A stretch of DNA of 41,903 nt from a virus: IMG/VR virus record IMGVR_UViG_3300044776_000009, positions 1-41,903 of that record; one strand, given 5' to 3'. The notes below the pieces were generated by a model. That model searched no databases and was not told where the DNA came from. It saw nothing but the letters and a program-made list of their open reading frames with translations. Shown piece after piece: positions 6,518-14,000 of the stretch. The stretch's first letter is position 1. The number at the start of each line of letters is the position of its first letter. The position numbers and the translations under genes were made by a program.

Positions 6518-6674
6518 CCCGGACCTGCTTGCGGATGGCTTCCAGCTCCTCGGGGGAGACCGAGAACTCGCGACGCCACTTGCGTCGCTCGCTCCAGTCG
6601 AAGATCCAGCCGACGCTGTAGCTGAACAGGCCTCCTCCTACGATGATCAGGAGGTACCAGAGCGGTTCACTCAC
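6507..6674 (-). CDS. small membrane protein, 55 aa
   Basis: GTG at 6672-6674 overlaps the stop of the 38-aa gene (GTGA). One hydrophobic helix (LWYLLIIVGGGLFSYSVGWI) is followed by a basic stretch (ERRKWRREFSVS) and a short acidic helix (PEELEAIRKQVRD). The positive-inside rule places the C-terminus in the cytoplasm. Function unknown. The gene and its 38-aa neighbour may form a two-component membrane unit. Confidence 0.6.
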   Translation of the reverse strand: MSEPLWYLLIIVGGGLFSYSVGWIFDWSERRKWRREFSVSPEELEAIRKQVRDGS

Positions 6675-6787
6675 TTCTCGTATCCCTTCTTGCTTCCAGC
6701 TGCCTTCAGGATCGCCATCACGAACAGCGCGATCGCCCAGAAGGCGGTGGCGCCGAACGCTCCGATGATGAGCGGGTTGATGTACAC
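6671..6787 (-). CDS. very small membrane protein, 38 aa
   Basis: GTG at 6785-6787, with AAGGA about 7 nt upstream. The protein begins MYINPLIIGAFGATAFWAIA, continues as one long hydrophobic helix (to FVMAIL) and ends with a basic tail (KAAGSKKGYEK). It is the first gene after promoter P1 at 6867-6905 and is coupled to the next gene by GTGA. Confidence 0.55.
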   Translation of the reverse strand: MYINPLIIGAFGATAFWAIALFVMAILKAAGSKKGYEK

Positions 6788-6809
6788 GCCAGTTCCTTTC
6801 GGTGGGGAG

Positions 6810-6851
6810 TGCCCCGGGCGGGAGTCGAACCCGCCCTGCGACCTTCGGGGC
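6810..6851 (-). ncRNA. tRNA-like acceptor/T-arm minihelix in the P1 leader
   Basis: Read leftward, GCCCCG (6851-6846) pairs with CGGGGC (6816-6811), enclosing a T-arm-like hairpin GGGCGGG TTCGACT CCCGCCC. Between them is GTCGC, as in a tRNA variable region. This equals the top half of a tRNA without D and anticodon arms (about 42 nt). It lies between promoter P1 and the 38-aa gene. It could be a decayed tRNA, an attachment-site-like tRNA fragment, or a leader RNA structure. No integrase is present in the window. Confidence 0.45.
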
Positions 6852-6866
6852 TTCCTTCATGACTTA

Positions 6867-6905
6867 AGTAAAGCAAGTCAGTGCCGGGACTGTCAACCCT
6901 TGCCA
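6867..6905 (-). promoter_or_regulatory. promoter P1 (TGGCAAGG-TTGACA family)
   Basis: On the minus strand TGGCAAGGGTTGACA (from 6906) is followed after 18 nt by TTTACT (6872-6867) and TTAAGTCAT. The same upstream block and downstream motif occur at 10.6 and 15.3 kb. The -35 overlaps the end of the helicase gene: its last codons and stop (GGC AAG GGT TGA) are part of the motif. It should drive the 38-aa gene and the genes to its left. Confidence 0.65.
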
Positions 6906-8551
6906 ACGAAGCGGTCGAAGACGCGGCCTCCCATCCGGCTGTCGATGAGTGCGGACAGCTCGCCGGCACGCATGCCCTCAGTCACTTCGATGCCCAGGTT
7001 GGCGGCCAGGTTCTTAGCCGCATCGCTCGGCTTCTTCTTGCGCCACGCGGCAGACTTGGCCACCCCGAACTGCTGTTGGTGGTCCTCGGCGACCGCCTCA
7101 GCCCATGCCATGGCCTCTCCGACCGACAGGCCGGTGTACGACGTGCGCTGCCACTTCTTGCCTGTCTCAGCCACGCATACGTCCCACAGCTCCGACTGTT
7201 CCGGCGTCGGCCAGAGGAACACCCGGGCAGTGCCGCAGTCGATGAACATCACACCTGCGGGTGTGCGCGCCCATGCGGTGTCAGACGCTCCGAAGCTGTC
7301 TACGTCGCGTACCTTCAGCTCGAAGGCAAGCGAGCCGGCAGGCACCTTCTGGTTCTGCTGCTCAGCCTCCCGAACCACCGCTTCAGCCAGGGATTCGTCG
7401 TCCTCGATCGACTGAACGGCGCCCGGCTCCAGATCGATGAGCGTGCGCAGCTTGTTGGCCGACGCTCCCACCAGGTCGAGAACCAGGGCTTCCTTCTTGC
7501 CTGGCCACGGCCGCAGCACCCGCCCCACCATCTGCGTGTACAGCGGGGACGACTGAGTGGGACGGGCGATCACGGCGACTTCTGCCTGAGGCATGTCGAA
7601 GCCCTCGGTGAGCACCATGCAGTTGACGAGTACCTGGCACTTGCCAGTCCTGTAGTCCTGATACAGCTGTTGCCGATCCTCACGGGGTGTCTCCCCGCTC
7701 ACCACGGCGGACGGGATCCCGGCATTGCCCAGCGCGTACTGAGCCGCTACGGCGGTCTCCACGGTCGGTGTGAACACAATCCCCTGGCGGGACCCCGCAT
7801 GCGCCTTGTAGGCCCGTGCGATGGCTGTGTCGGCCTCAGCATCCATCAGGGCCCGGCCTAGGTCGCCGGCCTGCCAGTCCTTCATGGACGTCTTCACCCC
7901 GCCCAAGTCCAGACCCTTCAGATCGATGCGCTTGGTGCGCACGTCGACCAGATGCCCTTTGCTGATCAGGTTGAGGATGGAGCGCTTGTAGACGACGTCT
8001 TCCCACGTGGACCCGAGACCCACACCGTCGCCCCGGGCCATCGTCGCCGTGACGCCGAGCTGAAGCGCGTCAGGGAACGCCGCATAGATCTTCTTGTACG
8101 ACGCTGCCGCCGCGTGGTGGCACTCGTCCGTGATGATGAGGCCGATCTTGCCTACATCCTGCGCCCAGTCCCTCATCTCCTGGAGCGATTTGTCCCGACT
8201 GAGGGTCTGTACGGAGCAGACCATGACATCCGCAGCTGTTTGACGATCCTGTGCCTTGACCTTGCCGACGTTCACGCCCGGCATGACCGCTCGCAGCTTG
8301 GCAATGGCCTGGTCGACCAACTCATCCCGGTGGGCGAGGATGATGACGCGCTTGCCGTGATTGGCGGGGATACCCGTCACCGTGTCGTCATCGGCCCACG
8401 GCATGAACTCCTTCACCAGAGCCGAGAACACCACCGTCTTGCCCGCCCCCGTGGGGAGGACGATGGCGGGGCGCTTCATGCCGCTCTTCCAGGCCGCGAA
8501 TACCGCGTCGATAGCCTCACGCTGGTAGTCGCGCAGCTTGATCTCAGTCAC
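6893..8551 (-). CDS. SF2 DEAD/DEAH-type helicase
   Basis: GTG at 8549-8551 overlaps the upstream stop (GTGA), giving 552 aa. Motifs in order: Q-like LRDYQREAI at the N-terminus; Walker A PTGAGKT (33-39); LAHRDELVDQAI (motif Ia); TDECHH (motif II, about 137-141); VTATMARGD (motif III); and QMVGRVLRP (motif VI, about 340). This is the UvsW/RecG/ERCC3-like phage helicase group, which remodels branched DNA during recombination and replication using ATP. The C-terminal ~180 residues include DCGTARVFLWPTPEQSELWD and have no clear nuclease signature. It works plausibly with the resolvase-like nuclease downstream. Its last codons form part of promoter P1. Confidence 0.9.
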   Translation of the reverse strand: MTEIKLRDYQREAIDAVFAAWKSGMKRPAIVLPTGAGKTVVFSALVKEFMPWADDDTVTGIPANHGKRVIILAHRDELVDQAIAKLRAVMPGVNVGKVKAQDRQTAADVMVCSVQTLSRDKSLQEMRDWAQDVGKIGLIITDECHHAAAASYKKIYAAFPDALQLGVTATMARGDGVGLGSTWEDVVYKRSILNLISKGHLVDVRTKRIDLKGLDLGGVKTSMKDWQAGDLGRALMDAEADTAIARAYKAHAGSRQGIVFTPTVETAVAAQYALGNAGIPSAVVSGETPREDRQQLYQDYRTGKCQVLVNCMVLTEGFDMPQAEVAVIARPTQSSPLYTQMVGRVLRPWPGKKEALVLDLVGASANKLRTLIDLEPGAVQSIEDDESLAEAVVREAEQQNQKVPAGSLAFELKVRDVDSFGASDTAWARTPAGVMFIDCGTARVFLWPTPEQSELWDVCVAETGKKWQRTSYTGLSVGEAMAWAEAVAEDHQQQFGVAKSAAWRKKKPSDAAKNLAANLGIEVTEGMRAGELSALIDSRMGGRVFDRFVGKG

Positions 8552-8718
8552 GATTCCGTTTCCTCAGGTCGCTTGTTGGAGTTGGAGCACTTCTGGCTGA
8601 GACTGCGGTACCCGCCACCCGGCTTGCCCAGAACGGCCCAGTGGACCCGGATCAGTCCGTTGCGTGCCAAGCCCACAGGATGCTTGCACAGGGGGCACTT
8701 GATGAATCCGGGATTCAC
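8548..8718 (-). CDS. small zinc-ribbon protein, 56 aa
   Basis: GTG at 8716-8718 overlaps the upstream stop (GTGA). The pattern KCPLCKHPVG near the N-terminus and VHW...SQKCSNSN near the C-terminus supplies Cys/His ligands for one zinc ion. Small ribbons like this usually bind nucleic acid or another protein. It directly precedes, and is coupled to, the helicase gene. Confidence 0.6.
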   Translation of the reverse strand: MNPGFIKCPLCKHPVGLARNGLIRVHWAVLGKPGGGYRSLSQKCSNSNKRPEETES

Positions 8719-8885
8719 GACCGAACCTCCCACGGTTCGCCCTCACAAGGCGGACCGGCAATCAGGGTCTGGGACACGCTGATGAAATCCTGATTCCGAT
8801 AGGTCTGGGCCTGGATCTGGTGGCCGGCTTCCTCGATCTCGTTCAGCAGTGCGCACAGCTTGTTTGCTGCCTCTTCCGGCGTCAT
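8715..8885 (-). CDS. hypothetical protein, 56 aa
   Basis: ATG at 8883-8885 overlaps the upstream stop (ATGA). The N-terminal half is a clear amphipathic helix (TPEEAANKLCALLNEIEEAG). The C-terminal half is polar with no motif. Kept because both ends fit the overlap chain. Family unknown. Confidence 0.6.
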   Translation of the reverse strand: MTPEEAANKLCALLNEIEEAGHQIQAQTYRNQDFISVSQTLIAGPPCEGEPWEVRS

Positions 8886-9106
8886 GCGTTCCTCACCTCC
8901 ACCTTCTGCTTGCACCAGCCACCCTCACAGACGGAGTGACCGGGGTAGTTGCGGTTGAACTCCGCCCGGGTCTGAGCCTCCACACGGTCCCGCTGCTCGG
9001 GACGGGAGTGAACGATCTCGGACGCAGTGTGCTGGACGTAGGGGGTGCCCTGCTCACCGGCGAGGGTGTCGCCGAGGAGGAAGTACACCCAGATGCTGAC
9101 GATCAT
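8882..9106 (-). CDS. hypothetical protein, 74 aa, hydrophobic N-terminus
   Basis: ATG at 9104-9106 overlaps the stop of the lipoprotein gene (ATGA). A short hydrophobic N-terminus (MIVSIWVYFLLGDTLAG) is followed by a polar region and a Cys pair near the end (SVCEGGWCKQKVEV). It could be exported or membrane-tethered. The hydrophobic stretch is short for a full membrane span. Function unknown. Confidence 0.6.
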   Translation of the reverse strand: MIVSIWVYFLLGDTLAGEQGTPYVQHTASEIVHSRPEQRDRVEAQTRAEFNRNYPGHSVCEGGWCKQKVEVRNA

Positions 9107-9309
9107 CGCTTTGATTCCTTCGGCTTGGCCGGCCCAGGCTTGGGGGCCTTGTTCTTGTCCCGGGGCTTGCTGCGGTCGATGTCCACGCTGATACCCGTCT
9201 GCTGCGGTCCGGGCTGAGCCTCAGGTGCACAGGCCACCACCAGGATGATCGTCAGTGCGATGACGACCAGGGCCGCAATCACGTACCTCACGGTTTGCTC
9301 GCTTCCCAT
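9103..9309 (-). CDS. predicted phage lipoprotein, 68 aa
   Basis: ATG at 9307-9309 gives 68 aa. A hydrophobic signal segment (VIAALVVIALTIILVV) leads into a lipobox-like VVAC followed by APEAQPG, typical of a lipid-anchored, exported protein. The mature part is short, Pro/Lys-rich and probably disordered (DIDRSKPRDKNKAPKPGPAK). Small phage lipoproteins, such as those of some streptococcal phages, are known to block injection by superinfecting phage. That is a plausible role here but is inferred from topology only. The start overlaps the upstream gene by 22 nt. Confidence 0.6.
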   Translation of the reverse strand: MGSEQTVRYVIAALVVIALTIILVVACAPEAQPGPQQTGISVDIDRSKPRDKNKAPKPGPAKPKESKR

Positions 9310-9614
9310 CGTTGCTCCCAGAGTTCTTCGGTCGTGCGGTCGGTCTTGCACCTGACACATCGGTCGTCTGCGTCGTAGTGGTGCCAGGAGTAGATGAAGC
9401 ACCAGTCGTCCATGCAGACGTACCAGGGGTTCGGCCCCGGAGTGACGGTCGGCACCGCCCCCACCCGGCTGTTCTGGTACCTCTGCCGGTCGTAGGACCG
9501 ACGCCAGTCAAGGCACTCGGCGCACCGGCACCGGTGAGGCTTGTGGTAGGCCGTTGAGCCCCCGTGGGCGACGTGTGCCGGAAGGGTTACCGGCTCCCCC
9601 GGCTCCTGCCTCAC
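9288..9614 (-). CDS. zinc-finger-like hypothetical protein, 108 aa
   Basis: GTG at 9612-9614 overlaps the upstream stop (GTGA). Two metal-type clusters are visible: HRCRCAECLDWRRSYDRQRY (about 27-46), a motif that recurs in small actinophage proteins, and CMDDWCF...CVRCK further on. Aromatic residues are frequent (WYVCMDDWCFIYSWHHYD). Likely DNA- or protein-binding; no precise function. Confidence 0.65.
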   Translation of the reverse strand: MRQEPGEPVTLPAHVAHGGSTAYHKPHRCRCAECLDWRRSYDRQRYQNSRVGAVPTVTPGPNPWYVCMDDWCFIYSWHHYDADDRCVRCKTDRTTEELWEQRWEASKP

Positions 9615-10534
9615 TGCGGGAGCATCTTCTCTGCCCTGCCCCGCAGCTCGTTGGCCAGACCCTCGATGACGTGGTTGGCGTGTTCCTCGGCTTCATGCAG
9701 ATCAGCGCCCCGCCTGATGCCCGCTGCCATCAGCAGGTCGGCCGCATCGGTGTACGCCTTGTATCTGCCGTATCGGCCGATCGCCTGGGCGGTGTTCGCC
9801 ACCTTCATCTTTGCGACGATGACGCGGACGTCTTCGGACACAGCCGTCCGTGAGAGCTTCAGTTCCTGAGCGATGTCGGCGTGCTCACGCCCTGCGGACA
9901 CTTCGGCCAGGATCTTCCCCTGGCGGGGCGTGAGGGGGCCGGTGGTGACCCGCTGGTCAAGGGACGGCATGTCGTTCTCCTTCTGGTAGTGGTCGATGCA
10001 CCCGAAGCACTTCCGGGTGAGCTTGTTGGCCACGAGCTTGTTGTTCGCTTCAGCGTCGGTCAGGCGGACCGCGTTTACGGGCCGCTCGCAGAGCGCCTTG
10101 TTGCCCCGGACGATGTGCATCTCCCAGCCCTTGGTGCCCACAGCCCACCGGCGCTCAGAGGCCCGAGTGGCACAACCGGGGTGATGCGGCTTGTCGCCCC
10201 CGTAGTACTTACGCTCCATGACCGGGCAGGTGCACTCGGGAGTCTGCTGCGCGTCGAACGCCGTGTTCATCTCCATAGCCTCTGCGTGGTCCCGGTCACG
10301 ACCGGCGGCGACCGTCTCGGCGTAGACGATGGCTTCGCTGTACTTGCTCTCGCAGTTCGCGCACATCTTGACCCACGGGGTACGGCGGGCCATGTCCTGC
10401 GCCGCATCGCGGTCACGGTGCGGCGTGACCGACGTACGGATGTTGCTGCGGCAGAGCGCTACACCACCCTCACCGAAGGCGTGGAAGGTGTAGCCGCTCT
10501 GGGTCCAGTTCCAGATCTTGCTGTTGGCGTCCAT
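9611..10534 (-). CDS. LuxR-type HTH regulator with zinc-ribbon-like N-terminal region
   Basis: ATG at 10532-10534, with AGAGGAG upstream, gives 307 aa. Residues about 201-255 (LTPRQGKILAEVSAGREHAD, then IAQELKLSRTAVSEDVRVIV) match the LuxR/GerE C-terminal DNA-binding HTH. The N-terminal 190 residues carry Cys pairs (MCANC, ECTCP...HHPGC, KCFGC) that suggest zinc ribbons rather than a ligand or receiver domain. A further helical region (DADLHEAEEHANHVIEG-like) ends the protein. It is the first gene of the long leftward operon and is preceded by promoter P2, so it may regulate that operon or the P1-P4 promoter family. Without a conventional sensor domain, its input is unknown. Confidence 0.75.
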   Translation of the reverse strand: MDANSKIWNWTQSGYTFHAFGEGGVALCRSNIRTSVTPHRDRDAAQDMARRTPWVKMCANCESKYSEAIVYAETVAAGRDRDHAEAMEMNTAFDAQQTPECTCPVMERKYYGGDKPHHPGCATRASERRWAVGTKGWEMHIVRGNKALCERPVNAVRLTDAEANNKLVANKLTRKCFGCIDHYQKENDMPSLDQRVTTGPLTPRQGKILAEVSAGREHADIAQELKLSRTAVSEDVRVIVAKMKVANTAQAIGRYGRYKAYTDAADLLMAAGIRRGADLHEAEEHANHVIEGLANELRGRAEKMLPQ

Positions 10535-10579
10535 GGTTTCTCCTCTGTCTCAGAGGCCCGACCGGCCTTTGATGACTTA

Positions 10580-10617
10580 AGTAAAGCAAGGACACCCGAC
10601 TGTGTCAACCCTTGCCA
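10580..10617 (-). promoter_or_regulatory. promoter P2 for the leftward operon
   Basis: Minus strand: TGGCAAGGGTTGACA, then a 17-nt spacer, then TTTACT (10585-10580) and TTAAGTCATC. The -35 is at 10608-10603. The leader contains a small hairpin (AGGCC, GGTCG, GGGCCT-type) before AGAGGAG and the ATG of the LuxR-type gene. Nearly identical to P3. Confidence 0.75.
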
Positions 10618-10637
10618 TCGCGCATATGCTGATCAGC
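10602..10637 (+). promoter_or_regulatory. possible divergent promoter giving a leaderless transcript
   Basis: Plus strand: GTGTCA (10602-10607, 4 of 6 to TTGACA), a 17-nt spacer, TATGCT (10625-10630), then 7 nt to a GTG at 10638. Transcription would start at or next to that GTG, giving a leaderless mRNA. The -35 overlaps the -35 of P2 on the other strand. No ribosome binding site precedes either candidate start of the MerR-like gene. Confidence 0.4.
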
Positions 10638-10862
10638 GTGGACACACAGAACGCGCGCGTCACACGCGCGCAAGCGGCAGAGCTGGCCGGCGTATCGATG
10701 CGGCAGATCAACCGGTGGAGTGCCGACGGACTCCTCCGCGTCTGGCACGATCCGAAGTTCCGGAAGCCCGCCATGTACGACCGGGCGGAGGTAGAGCGCA
10801 TCGCACAACGGGCGAAGAGGATGAAAGACGTACCGCTGCCGGAAGCCGACATCTCGACCTAG
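10626..10862 (+). CDS. MerR/excisionase-like HTH protein
   Basis: From ATG 10626 the protein is 78 aa; a leaderless start at GTG 10638 would make it 74 aa. The core (TRAQAAELAGVSMRQINRWS, then ADGLLRVWHDPKFRKPAMYD) matches the winged HTH of MerR and helix-turn-helix_17 proteins: recognition helix, a wing with basic residues, then a closing helix (RAEVERIAQRAKRM). Phage proteins of this type are excisionases or small transcriptional regulators. No integrase is found, so a regulator is more likely. It is divergent from the LuxR-type gene and shares its promoter region, which suggests an early switch. Confidence 0.75.
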   Translation: MLISVDTQNARVTRAQAAELAGVSMRQINRWSADGLLRVWHDPKFRKPAMYDRAEVERIAQRAKRMKDVPLPEADIST

Positions 10863-10883
10863 GAGGAACCTACAAAAAGTAGC

Positions 10884-10974
10884 TTCTAGACGGGTTAGAC
10901 AGGTAGTCCGGTTAACTTGGATATAGAGTCTCTTACGTGAGGAGGATCCGGAGTAGCTGTCTAACCCGTCTAGG
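10884..10974 (+). repeat. inverted-repeat element A (~91 bp)
   Basis: Left arm CTAGACGGGTTAGACAGG (continuing TAGTCCGG) and right arm CCGGAGTAGCTG plus TCTAACCCGTCTAG frame a core of about 35 nt containing GGATATAGAG and CTTACGTGAGG. Each arm carries two TAGAC half-sites 9 bp apart. A second copy, element B, lies at 35761-35853. The element sits upstream of the primase-polymerase gene. A promoter or operator cluster, a recombination site or a mobile palindromic element would all fit. Confidence 0.8.
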
Positions 10975-11011
10975 ACGAGGCTAAGCGCAGCTCAGGGCCC
11001 CTCCAACGAAA

Positions 11012-11045
11012 CCGCCCCCGAACCTCTGAGAGGCACCGGGGGCGG
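11012..11045 (+). terminator. hairpin terminator or attenuator before the primase-polymerase gene
   Basis: CCGCCCCCG (11012-11020) pairs with CGGGGGCGG (11037-11045), with an inner CCTC/GAGG stem in the loop. It is strong, but only a short T-rich stretch (CTTG) follows. It would stop transcription entering from the MerR-like gene or element A, or act as a leader attenuator, because the next start codon is only 38 nt downstream. Confidence 0.6.
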
Positions 11046-11082
11046 CTTGCGCACCGCTAGACACGCACCTGAAGGGTATCGA

Positions 11083-14000
11083 ATGGACCTGACCACCGCT
11101 CTGTCCGCAGAGCACTACCAAGAGATCACTCACGACTCGGCTGTAGCTGCCGACGTCGCCGCAGCACGCGGCTACCGCACCCTCACGGGTACCGGCGCCG
11201 ACCGCGACGAACTGAACGATCTGGGCTTCAAGCCGTTCGTCTGGAGCAGGGACGACGCCTACCCCGGCCTCCTCATCCCGATGCACGGGGCGGACGGCAC
11301 CGTCCGGGGCCATCAGTTCAAGCCCGCAGTCCCCCGCAAGCGGGTCAAGACCGACCAGAGCACGACCCCCATCAAGTACGAGAGCCCCTCCAAGGCACCC
11401 CTGGTGATCGATGTCCCGGAGTACACCCGGGGTGTCCTGACGGACACCAGCGTCCCTCTGTGGCTCACCGAGGGCATGAAGAAGACCGACGCGCTTGTGA
11501 GCCAGGGTCTTGCGGCCATCGGCCTCACCGGCGTCTTCAACTGGCGTAACTCCCATGGGGTCCTCGGGGACTGGGAAGAGATCCCGATCAAGGGCCGCGT
11601 CATCGTCCTCTGCTTCGACGCGGACGCTGCGGGCAACCGCAACGTGCAACTGGCCATGAGCCGTCTGGGCGCGTGGCTGAGGACCAAGGGTGCGTCGACC
11701 GTGCATTACCTGGTCGTCCCGCCGAAGGTGGGCGAGAGCGACGTCAAGGGAGTCGACGACTACTTCGCTGCGGGCGGGGACCTGGAGACGCTGCGGTCGG
11801 CAGCCACCCAGACTGCACCGGGCGCCGGTGAGAAGGATGCCGCCTTCACGGACGCGTTCCTGGTCGAGGAACTGGCCGAAGCACTGGACGGGCAGTATTG
11901 CTGGGCGTCCGGTCTCGGGTGGCTTCGTTGGACCGGCAGGGTGTGGAAAGAGGTATCCGACGTCGAGCCGCTGGAAGCGGTCCGGGTGTGGGCGTCGGAG
12001 CAGTTCGACAGGATCCTGACGCAGCAACGCCAGGAACCCGCCCGCAACCTGGGCGGTCAGATCATGGGCTGGCGTGCCGTCCTCGGCAAATCCCGCTTGA
12101 CCGCCCTGCGTGATCTGGCGCGTGGCCTGCTCCAGAAGGACTCCGCCGAGTTCGACGGTGATCCTGACCTCTTCACGGTGGAGAACGGGACGCTGCACCT
12201 TCCGTCCGGCCGGCTCCTGCCGTTCGACCCGTCGCACTGCATCACCAAGGCAGCTGACGCGGAGTACCGGCGGGGCTTCACGCATCCGTTGTGGACCAAG
12301 GCTCTCAGGGCGATCCCCGGTGACATGCACGAGTGGTACCAGGACCGGCTTGGTCAGGCTCTGACCGGTTACCCGGTGCCGGATCACACGCTCGTCATCG
12401 GGCACGGCTCGGGGTCCAACGGCAAGTCCACGATCGTCAGCACGGTGCGCCGCACCATGGGCGACTACGGCGTGATGATCTCTGACCGGGTACTGATGGC
12501 GTCGCCGGACGCACACCCCACAGAGCTCATGGATCTGCGGGGCGCCCGGTATGCGGTCATGGAGGAGACGCCGGAGGCCAGGCACCTGAACGTGCAGCGG
12601 CTCAAGACGGTTCTCGGCACCGAGTCCATCAAGGCGCGCCGGATCCGTCAGGACCCGGTGGAGTTCCTCACCTCGCACAGTCTGTTCATCAACACGAATT
12701 ACCGGCCTGTGGTGACGGAGACGGACTGGGGCACGTGGCGTCGGCTCTCCCTGATGCCGTTCCCTTTCACCTTCAAGAAGCCCGGGAAGCCCCTGGAGAG
12801 CCCCTGGGACCGTGAGGGCGATCCGGCTCTGGCCTACGCGGCCAACGACCCGGAAGTGCGCTCTGCGGCTCTGGCGTGGATGGCCGAGGGTGCGCGCGAG
12901 TGGTACGCCCGTGGACGCATGATGCTGCCGGCTCCCGACCGGGTGGAGAAAGAGACCCGGGAGTGGCGTGCCGAGACGGACTTGATCCTGGGCTTCACGG
13001 ATGAGTGTCTGCGCTTCGACCGTGAGGCGTTCACGCAGACGCGGGACATGCTCACCGCGTTCAACAGCTGGGTGGAGGAGCGGGGTCACCGGCCGTGGAA
13101 CGACCGGACGTTCGCGACACGGTTCGGGGATCACGACACGGTGCGTGGCGCGAAAGTGAAGCAGGGCAGATTCTCGGTCAAGGGCAAGCAGCTGCGAGGG
13201 TGGTCGGGCGTGGAGATCAACAGGGATGGCGAGGATCCGTTCACTGGCGAGCGAGACGTGCCGCAATCTCCGGCCGGCGGGTACGACGCGGGTGAAGGCA
13301 ACATGACGTGGATCGAGGACGGTGTGCCCGGTCCGATGGACTACTCCGACTTTCCGGAGCAGACGCCCGAATCACTTTGCGAGCAACCGCAAAGTGATCA
13401 CTTTATTGGTGCCAATAAAGTGATCAAGGCCCCCGTCACCCTCGCATTCGATCTGGAGACCGCAGACGCCAAGCACATGTTCACCGGCCAGTACGAAGGC
13501 CCGTTCGTCCGGCTGGCTGGAGCTGCCGACACGACGGATGAAGAAATCGGTGCGGCCAACCCGATGTTCGTAGCGGCCTTGAACGCGGCCGACGTGATTT
13601 ACGGCGCCAACATCCTGGGCTTCGATCTCCTCGCTCTGGCCCACCACCATGGCGCTGACTATGACGCGCTCGCTGCCAAGGCTGTGGATCTCACTGCCCG
13701 GGAGCGGTTGGTGGATCCGCCGATGTCGAAGAAGAAGACGTCGTACAAGCTGGATGCGATCGCCGAGCGGTACGGCGTGGCCGGCAAGACGGACGACATC
13801 AAGGCTCTGGCCAACCGGTACGGGGGCTTCGACAAGATTCCTGTGGATTCCCGGGAGTACCAGGACTACTTGAGGGGCGACCTTGCCGCCACGAAGGCTG
13901 TGAAGGCCGCCCAGGATGCGCGCGTAGCCGAGCTGGGGTTGGAGGAGTACGCGGCCCGTGAGATGCGCGTGGTCGCCATCCAGAACCGCGTGACGCTCAA

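Noticed and set aside
10626-10862. Excisionase function for the MerR-like protein
   Set aside because: The fold fits, but no integrase or convincing attachment site is present, so a regulator is the safer reading.
10981-13266. 761-aa open frame on the minus strand
   Set aside because: It lies opposite the primase-polymerase gene, has Arg/Pro/His-rich composition typical of antisense frames in GC-rich DNA, and shows no domain.
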